Assembly (NCBI GenBank): GCA_037349105.1
Contig: JAYJMM010000092.1
Coordinates: 1,703,501-1,767,500, forward strand
Direction: 5' to 3'
Source: Limnomonas spitsbergensis
Lineage: Eukaryota; Chlorophyta; Chlorophyceae; Chlamydomonadales
DNA length: 64,000 bases
Below the pieces are notes generated by a model, which did no database searches, had not been told where the DNA came from, and saw only the letters and a list, made by a program, of their open reading frames with translations. This document shows positions 12,901 to 24,900 of this stretch, one piece after another. Both the position numbers and the translations under genes were made by a program. Each line of letters opens with the position of its first letter. Positions within the stretch are counted from its first letter, which is position 1.

Positions 12901-15900
12901 AGTGCGACATGGTCCTCGACTTAACCTTTGACCTGATCCCTTCACCTAAACCTGAAATTCTCACCTCTTCACCTAAACCTAAAATCCTAACCATCAGCCA
13001 AAAACCTGAGCCTATACCTGAACCCTTCACCTAAACCTTAAACCTTCACCTCTTCACCTAAACCATCAACCCCAACCCTCAACCTAAACCCTGAGTCTGT
13101 ACTTGATCCCTGCAGCTAAAACCTACTCCCCTTGCTTTTACTGCTTCTTGCTTCAGATCATCATGGTCGCTGCCGATCTAACCTTGGATCTAAACCCCTA
13201 AAATAAAACCCCAATATTAGCTGTGAACCTGCACCATTAGCCTAAACCCTACTCCCCCTAATGTCACCACCTCTTGCTCCAGGTCATCATGGTCGCTGCC
13301 GACGGCGGCTGGCGCCTGTCAGGCTTCAGCTTCTCCGTAGCTGCCGGTGGCTTCTCGACAGCTTCTCAATCCCCAACCGGTGGGGGGCTCCACACTTATG
13401 CAGACCCGTTCCCGCCTCCATGGGAAGAGCTGGCGAAGGTGGGAACCAGGCGCAGCACTTGGTGGCCTCCTGTTTGTGGAACTGTTAGTGGGGCTGTTAG
13501 TTGGGCTAGGGGGGGGCAGGGTTCAGGGCAGGGTTCAGGTTTCATTTTGCTGCTGCTGCAGCATTGTACAGCTGCTGCTGACCGTGAACCAGAACCTGGT
13601 GATCCTGTCACTGCTGTTGTTGCGTTGTGCAACTGCTGCTGATCCTGATCCTCCTGCTGATGTTGCACAGCGGCTGCTGACCCTGTCGATCCTGACCCTG
13701 TTGCTGCGTTGTGCAGCCGCTGCTGATCCTGCTGATCCTGCTGATCATGATCCTGTTGACCCTGATGATCCTGCTGATTATGATCCTCTTGATCCTGCTG
13801 ACCCTGCTGATCATGATGACCCTGCTGATCATGATCCTGTTGATCCTGTTGATCCTGCTGATCCCGCTGATCTTGTTGACCCTGCTGATCCTGTTGAACC
13901 TGCTGATCCTGCTGACCCTGCTGATCCTGCTGATCCTGTTGACCCTGCTGACCCTGCTGATCCTGCTGACCCTGCTGACCCTGCTAGTCATGATCCTGCT
14001 GATCCTGTTGACCCTTCTGATCCTGTTGACCCTGCTGATCCTGCTTATCCTGTTGAACCTGCTGACCCTGCTGACCCTGCTAGTCATGATCCTGCTGATC
14101 CTGTTGACCCTTCTGATCCTGTTGACCCTGCTGACCCTGCTGACCCTGCTGATCCTGCTGACCCTGCTGATCATGTTGACCTTGCTGATCCTGATGATCC
14201 TGATGATCCTGATGATCCTGCTGATCCTCCTGCTGTGTTTCGCAGCCGCTGTTACCCTACACCGCCCCTGAGCTCGTTAGCGGGTGGAGCGGCATCGCAG
14301 GGGGAGGGACCAGCGGAGCAGCAACACCAGCTGCTGATGCCTTCTCGCTGGCAGGTGGGAGAAATTGGGCGGGGTCAGGGGTGTGTGTGGGGGGGGTGGG
14401 GGAATGCAGTAGGGAGGAGAGAGGAAGCAACCAGCGTGTCATGACACCAGCTGTTGATGACAGGGGAGGGGAGCAGGGCCAGTCCAGCTGCTGAAGCCTT
14501 CTATATGGCTGGGAGCAGGAGGGCGGGTCAGGGACATAAAGGTGTGTGGGGGGGGAGGGGGGGGGACTGAGGCGTAGAAGGGAGGGGTGAGGGGTGAATG
14601 GGGGCTTTTGTAAAATTCACCACTACACGTACAGGTTGCTATTTATTTGTAACAAGTAAGTGTTGACTGACCTACCACCATTCGAAGGCCAAACTGCAAC
14701 CGCTGGTGCTGGACAACAAAAACTTAACCCTAAACGCTCAACCCTCAACCCTTAACGCTGAACATTTACACCCTAAACCCGTCAACCATACACCACGAAT
14801 CTCTAAACCCTCCACCAAACTAGTCTGCCACCGCTGGGGCTGGACACACTAACGTCATCGCTTTGGCTGTTGGTGCCCCAATCTTGACTCGGGTTCCTGG
14901 TCTCGTACTGCGGCTTCATGGCCTTGACACAATCCTGCATCACCCAGGCTGCGCTGTTTTCTTAACTCGCATGCCCCCCACGGGGCGTAGCTTCCTTTCT
15001 TTCATTCTTTGCATCGCACCCTCCGGATTTTGTATGCGGTGCTTCCATCCTAAATTACTATTTTGGGATACTCGTTTGTACGTTCATCATATATTACTCC
15101 TTGTGTTGCACGTCTGTTTATATAATGTATACAACTCCCCATACGGCATTACTGTTGTACACATACATGCTATTTAAATGTCCACATCACTCTTTAAGTG
15201 TTGACATCCTAAGTTACTCTTCCTGATAACAGTCATCACGTACGAGCTTCTTTGCCTGGTGCCTTCGATGGACGTCAGGACAGGCAGCTTCCAGCAGCTT
15301 CTTCCGGTAAGAATGTGTGGGTGAAGGGTTAAAGCCAGGCAGCTTCCAGCAGCTTCTCCCGGTAGGAATGTGTGTGTGAAGGGTTAAGGCCAGGCAGCTT
15401 CCGACAGCTTCTTCCCATCTGAACGTAGGGTTCATGCCAGGCAGCTTCCATTAGCTTCCTGCGGTGCAAATGTGTGGGTCAAGGGTTCAGGCGATGTCTC
15501 CTCCAGCACGTTCTTCCGAAATGAATGCTTTGATCTTCCCCTCCTTTCTTATCCCACCTCTTTTACTCTTCACATGTGCGGTCCAGGATACACAACCACC
15601 GTTCACTCTTCTCCACCTTTATTACTTTTCCTCACATCTCTTGCTGTTAATATGTGTGCGGCCCAGCTTTCGTGAGCAGGGACATAGGTTTTGTGTCCCT
15701 GTTGGTGAGTTATGCCCCCCACCCCAACGTCAAGTTCTCCCGTACCAACTGGGGTGTTTTAAAGGAGCGGAGTCGCGGTCCCCCAGGGGTCACCCTTTCG
15801 GTTGCTTTCCTGTACCAAATGTGGTGGTGTAGGGTTTAGGGTAGGGGTTTAAAGGGTCAAAGGGTCACCCTTTCCGATGCTTTCCTGAGACAAATGTGCC

Positions 15901-18900
15901 GACACTTTGCTATTAGGAGGCTCACTATTTCCCAGTCCCCTCACTATTCCCCAGTCCCCTCACTATTCCCCAGTCCCCTCACTATTCCCCAGTCCACTCA
16001 CTATTCCCCAGTCCACTCACTATTCCCCAGTCCACTCACTATTCCCCAGTCCACTCACTATTACCCAGTCCACTCACTATTCCCCAGTCCACTCACTATC
16101 TCCCAGTCCACTCACTATTCCCCAGTCCACTCATTATTCCCCAGTCCACTCACTATTCCCCAGTCCACTCACTATTCCCCAGTCCATTCACTATTCCCCA
16201 GTCCACTCACTATTACCCAGTCCACTCACTATTCCCCAGTCCACTCACTATTCCCCATTACACTCACTATTCCCCAGTCCACTCACTATTCCCCAGTCCA
16301 CTCACTATTCCCCAGTCCACTCACTATTCCCCAGTCCCCTCACTATTCCCCAGTTCACTCGCTATTCCCCAGTCCCCTCGCTATTCCCCAGTCCACTCAC
16401 TATTCCCCCGTCCACTCACTATTGCCCAGTCCACTCACTATTCCCCAGTCCACTCACTATTCCCCAGTCCACTCACTATTGCCCAGTCCACTCACTATTC
16501 CCCAGTCCCCTCACTATTCCCCAGTCCACTCACTATTCCCCAGTCCACTCACTATTCCCCAGTCCACTCACTATTCCCCAGTCCACTCACTATTCCCCAG
16601 TCCACTCACTATGACCCAGTCCACTTACTATTCCCCAGTCCACTCATTATTCCCCAGTCCACTCACTATTCCCCAGTCCACTCACTATTCCCCAGTCCAC
16701 TCACTATTCCCCAGTCCACTCACTATTCCCCATTACACTCAATATTCCCCAGTCCACTCACTATTCCCCAGTCCACTCACTATTCCCCAGTCCACTCACT
16801 GTTCCCCAGTCCACTCACTATTCCCCAGTCCACTCACTATTCCCCAGTTCACTCACTATTCCCCAGTCCCCTCGCTATTCCCCAGTCCACTCACTATTCC
16901 CCAGTCCACTCACTATTGCCCAGTCCACTCACTATTCCCCAGTCCACTCACTATTCCCCAGTCCACTCACTATTCCCCAGTCCACTCACTATTCCCCAGT
17001 CCACTCACTATTCCCCAGTCCACTCACTATTCCCCAGTCCACTCACTATTCCCCAGTCCACTCACTATTCCCCAGTCCACTCACTATTCCCCAGTCCACT
17101 CACTATTCCCCAGTCCCCTCACTATTCCCCAGTCCACTCACTATTCCCCAGTCCCCTCACTATTCCCCAGTCCACTCACTATTCCCCAGTCCACTCACTA
17201 TTCCCCAGTCCACTCACTATTCCCCAGTCACCTCATTATTCCCCAGTCCACTCACTATGCCCCAGTCCCCTCACTATTCCCCAGTCCACTCACTATTCCC
17301 CAGTCCACTCACTATTACCCAGTCCACTCACTATTACCCAGTCCACTCACTATTCCCCAGTCCCCTCACTATTACCCAGTCCACTCACTATTACCCAGTC
17401 CACTCACTATTACCCAGTCCACTCACTATTCCCCAGTCCACTCACTATTCCCCAGTCCACTCACTATTCCCCAGTCCCCTCACTATTCCCCAGTCCACTC
17501 ACTATTCCCCATTACACTCACTATTCCCCAGTCCACTCACTATTCCCCCGTCCACTCACTATTCCCCAGTCCACTCACTATTCCCCAGTCCCCTCACTAT
17601 TCCCCAGTTCACTCACTATTCCCCAGTCCCCTCGCTATTCCCCAGTCCACTCACTATTCCCCCGTCCACTCACTATTGCCCAGTCCACTCACTATTCCCC
17701 AGTCCACTCACTATTCCCCAGTCCACGCACTATTCCCCAGTCCCCTCACTATTCCCCAGTCCCCTCACTATTCCCCAGTCCCCTCACTATTCCCCATTCC
17801 ACTCACTATTCCCCAGTCCCCTCACTATTCCCCAGTCCACTCACTATTCCCCAGTCCACTCACTATTCCCCAGTCCACTCACTATTCCCCAGTCCACTCA
17901 CTATTCCCCAGTCCCCTCGCTATTCCCCAGTCCACTCACTATTCCCCCGTCCACTCACTATTGCCCAGTCCACTCACTATTCCCCAGTCCATTCACTATT
18001 CCCCAGTCCACTCACTATTCCCCAGTCCACTCATTATTCCCCAGTCCACTCACTATTCCCCAGTCCACTCACTATTCCCCAGTCCACTCATTATTCCCCA
18101 GTCATAAATGCATAACTGCCCCTCTCGTTCTCACCCCCCCCCCCCTTATGTCATTCACTCTTACCCACCTCTTCACTCATCCATCTCCCACTCTTCCTCA
18201 TGTCTCCCACTCGTTGACCACCTTCCCCACTCTTCCTCACTCATCCTCATCTTCCCCACTCTTCCCCACCTCCCTCATCCCTCCTCGTATCCTCACCTCT
18301 CCCCCATGTCCATCACTCTTCCCCACTCATCCTCATCTTCCCCACTCTTCCCCACCTCCCTCATCCCTCCTCGTATCCTCACCTCTTCCCCATGTCCATC
18401 ACTCTTCCCCACCTCCCTCATGCTTCACAGGTGCGTTCCAGCATACACGAGTACCGCTCGTGTCTGTCCCAGCTGGAGACCTGCAACCTGCCCTCCTGCC
18501 CTCCACAACTGGCCAGTGAGTGACTTTCCCTTACACTTCCAAAAAGGGCCTTCAAAACATACCAGATAGGCAAATACTGGTGGGCAAGTACTGGTGGGCA
18601 AAAACTGGTGGGCAAGTACTGGTGGGCAAATACTGGTGGGCAAGTACTGGTGGGCAAGTACTGGTGGGCAAATACTGGTGGGCAAGTACTGGTGGGCAAG
18701 TACTGGTGGGCAAGTACTGGTGGACAAGTACTGGTGGGCAAGTACTGGTGGGCAAGTACTGGTGGGCAGATACTGGTGGGCAAGTACTGGTGGGCAAATA
18801 CTGGTGGGCAAGTACTGGTGGGCAAGTACTGGTGGGCAAATACTGGTGGGCAAGTACTGGTGGGCAAGTACTGGTGGGCAAATACTGGTGGACAAGTACT

Positions 18901-21900
18901 GGTGGGCAAATACTGGTGGGCAAGTACTGGTGGGCAAGTACTGGTGGGCAAGTACTGGTGGGCATGCTCACGCTCTTCTTCCTTTCACCCGACCTCTCAC
19001 ACACCCACTCACCCGTCCTCCCACTCACCCATAACAGGCATGCTGCAGCCCTTGCTAGCAGTGTCTCCATCCCGACGGCCCCAGATCTCGTCCATGCTCA
19101 CGCTCTTCTTCCTTTCACCCGACCTCTCACACACCCACTCACCCGTCCTCCCACTCACCCATGACAGGCATGCTACAGCCCTTCCTAGCAGTGTCTCCAT
19201 CCCGACGGCCCCAGATCTCGTCCATGCTCTCGCTCTTCTTCATTTTGCCGGACCTCTCACACACCCACTCACCCGTCCTCCCACTCACCCATAACAGGCA
19301 TGCTACAGCCCTTGCTAGCAGTGTCTCCATCCCGACGGCCCCAGATCTCGTCCATGCTCTCGCTCTTCTTCATTTTGCCCGACCTCTCACACACCCACTC
19401 ACCCGTCCTCCCACTCACCCATAACAGGCATGCTGCAGCCCTTGCTAGCAGTGTCTCCATCCCGACGGCCCCAGATCTCGTCCATGCTCTCGCTCTTCTT
19501 CCTTTCACCCGACCTCTCACACACCCACTCACCCGTCCTCCCACTCACCCATGAAAGGCATGCTGCAGCCTTTCCTAGCAGTGTCTCCATCCCGACGGCC
19601 CCAGATCTCGTCCATGCTCTCGCTCTTCTTCCTTTCACCCGACCTCTCACACACCCACTCACCCGTCCTCCCACTCACCCATAACAGGCATGCTACAGCC
19701 CTTCCTAGCAGTGTCTCCATCCCGACGGCCCCAGATCTCGTCCATGCTCTCGCTCTTCTTCATTTTGCCTGACATCTCACACACCCACTCACCCGTCCTC
19801 CCACTCACCCATAACAGGCATGCTACAGCCCTTGCTAGCAGTGTCTCCATCCCGACGGCCCCAGATCCCGTCCATGCTCTCGCTCTTCTTCATTTTGCCC
19901 GACCTCTCACACACCCACTCACCCGTCCTCCCACTCACCCATGACAGGCATGCTGCAGCCCTTGCTAGCAGTGTCTCCATCCCGACGGCCCCAGATCTCG
20001 TCCATGCTCACGCTCTTCTTCATTTTGTCCGACCTCTCACATACCCACTCACCCGTCCTCCCACTCACCCACAACAGGCATGCTACAGCCCTTGCTAGCA
20101 GTGTCTCCATCCCGACGGCCCCAGATCTCGTCCATGCTCTCGCTCTTCTTCATTTTGCCCGACCTCTCACACACCCACTCACCCGTCCTCCCACTCACAC
20201 ATGACAGGCATGCTGCTGCCCTTGCTAGCAGTGTCTCCATCCCGACGGCCCCAGATCTCGTCCATGCTCTCGCTCTTATTCATTTTGCCCGACCTCTCAC
20301 ACACCCACTCACCCGTCCTCCCACTCACCCATGACAGGCATGCTGCAGCCCTTGCTAGCAGTGTCTCCATCCCGACGGCCCCAGATCTCGTCCATGCTCT
20401 CGCTCTTCTTCATTTTGCCCGACCTCTCACACACCCACTCACCCGTCCTCCCACTCACCCATGACAGGCATGCTGCAGCCCTTGCTAGCAGTGTCTCCAT
20501 CCCGACGGCCCCAGATCTCGTCCATGCTCTCGCTCTTCTTCATTTTGCCCGACCTCTCACACACCCACTCACCCGTCCTCCCACTCACCCATGACAGGCA
20601 TGCTGCAGCCCTTGCTAGCAGTGTCTCCATCCCGACGGCCCCAGATCTCGTCCATGCTCTCAAGCACATACTTCCAGGTGGGGTAACTCTGTCCCTGTCT
20701 AGTTTAGGGTGAAGGGTTTAAGGTGTAGGGTTACTCTGACCAAGGTTACCTGGTACGGAATTACAGTACGGTCAAACGGTATGGACACGGTACATCCAAA
20801 ATGGCCATCTGGTCAGGAAATCATGAAGGACTGGGTGGTTTTACAATGTTTGTAGAGCCTCACGAAAGTGTGAAATAAGGTTTGAAGAGCCTCACGAAAG
20901 TGTGAAATAAGGTTTGTAGAGCCTCACGAAAGTGTGAAATAAGGTTTGTAGAGCCTCACGAAAGTGTGAAATAAGGGTTGTAGAGCCTCACAAAAGTGTG
21001 AAATAAGGTTTGTAGAGACGGTACGGTACTGGTAAGCAGTGCAGTACGGTAGACTAAACGGTACGGGATTTGGGCCCAAACGGCTGTACTGGGTCATCCC
21101 GACTCTGTCCCTGCCGGTTGAGTCGCAGCCTGACGTCGTCTATGCTGATTGAGTCGGAGGCAGGACATGTCCATGCTGATCGAGTCGGAGTTTGATTTCA
21201 GACTTTTATATTGACGACCATAATATTATTTACCGGTATTCACAAACAAACTAGGATATTATCACGGTTGGGATATTATATATTATATACGGTATTCACG
21301 ACCAGTATTAGTTGTATAGGTTACCAAGCCACATTTGGGTTTCGCCACAGGGTATCCTCCCACCTCCCCCCTGTACTCCTCACTGCCCCTGATCTGCCAC
21401 TACCCCACCCCCTCCCACCTCCCCTCTCCCCTCTTTCCCTCCTTCCCCCCCTCCCCCTCTTTCGCACTTCCCTTCTGCCCCCCTCCCCCTCCCCCTCCTT
21501 GCTGACCCCAAAGCCACCCCCCTGAACCCACTACTGCCCCCCTCCCCCCTGATCCCCCACTGCCCCTGATCTTCCCCTCCCCCCTGACCCCACTGCTGTC
21601 CTCCTCCCCCCTCCGCCCCTCTGGTGTCCAGGGGGATGTGTTATTAAGGGCGCTGCGCTTCCTGGACACAGTGTTGCAGCGGGAGGCCGTCCAAAAGGTG
21701 TGAACATGTCAACATAATGTGGAAGCATGGCTGCTTGAATGGCAGTATTCTGCATTTGGATTATGCCGTATGACTCCCGGCTAAGACCGCCCGCACTGTT
21801 GACTTCACCCTTCAGTCCCTGCTAGGCGTACTCTCAATTATTCCCAACCGTGTTTCCTGAGAGGAAGGAGGGCTGGAAGGACCCTAGTCCCTAAACCACT

Positions 21901-24900
21901 AAGCAGGACAGGCAACCCCGTAACCTAAACCCTTAACCCTGAAATCTCCCCTTCTTTCGAAAACGACTAAAACGAAAGCTGACTGACACTACAGAATGGA
22001 CAAACACTCTCCACTGCAACCGAAATAGAAACTGAAACTGGATCTGGCCTTCCCCCATATGACCTACGAATCCTAAAACCCAAAATCATGACTCTATCCA
22101 CAGCAGGATCCACCTTTGGATCCAGATCTAGATCTACCCAGCAGTAAACATCACCCTGTGTGTCCCCTCTCTGCCCCCAGGTGGCTTTTCTCCACTAGCA
22201 GGATCCACCAGATCCAAATATAGATCTACCCAGCAGTTTGCAATGTCCCGCGTGTCCCCTCTCTGCGCCCAGGTGGCTTTACTCCACTAGCAGGATCCAC
22301 CTTAAGATCCAGATCTAGATATACCCAGCATTTTGCCACATCCTGCTTGTTCCCTCTCTGCCCCCCAGGTGGCCTTCCTCCACAGCCTGCACCAGTTTGG
22401 GAGCCAAAATCACGACTGGATCCACACCCGGATTCTCCTTCAGATCCAGATCTAGATCTACCCAGCTGTTTACAACATCCCGCGTGTCCCGGACTGTCCC
22501 CTCTCTGCCCCCCAGGTGGATTTTCTCCACAGCCTGCACCGGTTCTGGAGCCAAATGGACGACAGGCTACTGCGCCTTCGAGTCCTCCCAACACTCCTCC
22601 AGGTGGGGGGAGTGCGAGGATGCATGAGGGTTCAGGGTAGGCTGTGTGCGGTACAGGGTGGGCAGGGTGGTGCAGTACGGGATGTGCAGGTTGCAGTACA
22701 GGGTGGACACTGTGTACTTATAAAGCTATGATCATGATTCAGGATTGAAGCGCGGGTGTGCAGTACAGGGTGGACATGTTGCAGTACAGGGTGGACATGT
22801 TGCAGTACAGGGTGGACATGTTGCAGTACAGGGTGGACATGTTGCAGTACAGGGTGGACATGTTGCAGTACAGGGTGGACATGTTGCAGTACAGGGTGGA
22901 CATGTTGCAGTACAGGATGGGCAGGGTGCAGCTCATGCTTTGCAAGTTGCAGAACAGGTTGTGAAGACTGGAGTACATGGTACATTCAGTCGTCACTGCT
23001 ATCATTCCTGTTCACTTCCAGCGTAAAGAGCTCCTCCTTGCTCTTTATAGATGTATAGATTTATACATCGGGGCTGTGTAATCGCGCCATAATTCAGGAA
23101 TAACGTAAGAAAAAGTATATTACTGTTTAAGTAGCTGAATTGGTCTTCAATTTGCAGTGATTGAATCTCAGCTATGTGGTTCAGCTACAGGAGGGACCGT
23201 AAGCGGTACAGCACTGTATTATATACTGCATTAGATAATCCATTAAACACTGAACCGAATGAAATACCGTAGTATGGGTTTGACTCCGCTTATATTTAAT
23301 TCCGTTTGGGGGTGCGCAGAGTTGATGCGCGATAAAATATTACCTCACATCAGGGTGCGCGGCCAGTCAGTCACGAACGAAAACAATCGTTTAGGGGTGC
23401 GCGGCGTAGGTAACTGGTACCAACTATAAAAATTAGCGCGCTAGCGTGTGACTGATTGATTCGACATCGATTCATTGATACCTGACCATTTACTGTTATT
23501 TCTGACATTAAACTAGGTTTATAATTGGGTTGATTGTACTTATTGGCTGTAAGCACTGCGCGGATTTGATTTACGCCTGGCTTAAATCCTGGTGCGGACC
23601 TTAAATACTTCATTAAATACTACATTAAATACTGTATGAAATACTGCATTAAATACTACATTAAATACTGTATTAAATACTGCATTAAATACTGCATTAA
23701 ATACTACATTAAATACTGCATTAAATACTGCATTAAATACTGCATTAAATACTGCATTAAATACTGTATTAAATACTACATTAAATACTGCATTAAATAC
23801 TGCATTAAATACTGTATTAAATACTACATTAAATACTGCATTAAATACTGTATTAAATACTGCATTAAGTACTGCATTCTATACTGTATTAAATACTGCA
23901 TTAAATACTGCATTAAGTACTGTATTAAATACTGCATTAAATCCTACATCAAATACTGTATTAAATGCTGCATTAAATACTGCATTAAATACTGTATTAA
24001 ATACTGTATTAAATACTGCATTAAATACTGCATTAAATACTGCACTAAATACTGCATTAAATACTGTATTAAATACTGCATTAAATAATGTATTAAATAC
24101 TACATTAAATACTGCATTAAATACTACATCCAATACTGTATTGAATACTGCATTAAATACTGCATTATATACTGTATTAAATACTACATTAAATACTGCA
24201 TTAAATACTACATTAAGTACTGTATTAAATACTGCATTAAATACTGCATTATATACTGCATTATATACTGCATTAAATACTGTATTAAATACTGCATTAA
24301 ATGCTGCATTAAATACTGTATTAAATACTGCAGTAAATACTGCATTATATACTGCATTAAATACTGCATTAAATACTGCGTTTTTATTACATGAGGAATT
24401 GGTGAAAGCCGAATATGGTTTACTCTCAAAGGATAATGTCAAAAGAAATGCTCTTGTGAAGGGCAGGCCAACCTCAGGAAGTCTACCCCAAACCCCTCAC
24501 TAGCCTGTCAAACTCGTCATTATGTACTGCCCCTTGTACTGCCTGCTATTTTCTGTACTGCCCTGTACCGACACGCCTCCGTCTTTCTGTACCGCTGTGC
24601 AGGAGATGCGGGACGGTAGCGAAGACCTGCAGGCGGCGGGCCTGCCGGTTTTAATCCCGCTGCTGCGGCGCCTAGCCCCGGTCGATGCCGGCGCCTTGCT
24701 GGCGCCCGTACTGGAAAAGCTCCAGGGGCAGGCCCTGTGCCTGGCAGTACAGCAGGGCGATGAGCTGGCTGCCATCGTTCCTCGGTGAGGCGAGGTGTCT
24801 GATTCTGCCGCTGACCCTGTTGTCCCCGCTTGCCTCCCCGGTAGGCTGCAGGCGGGTGTTCTGTTCCGCTGCTCACCCGGGCGCTGCTGCTGCTGCTGCT

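Noticed and set aside
13347..14444. 365-codon frame with Asp-Pro-Ala repeats, adhesin-like
   Set aside because: Starts inside exon 7 in the wrong frame and crosses a 9-bp repeat; the correct frame there is SCYL2 with a clear YTAPELV exon downstream.
15894..18107. 737-codon open frame with a Ser/Pro/His repeat peptide
   Set aside because: Overlaps equally open frames in the other phases because of the 19-bp unit, and lies between two good SCYL2 exons.
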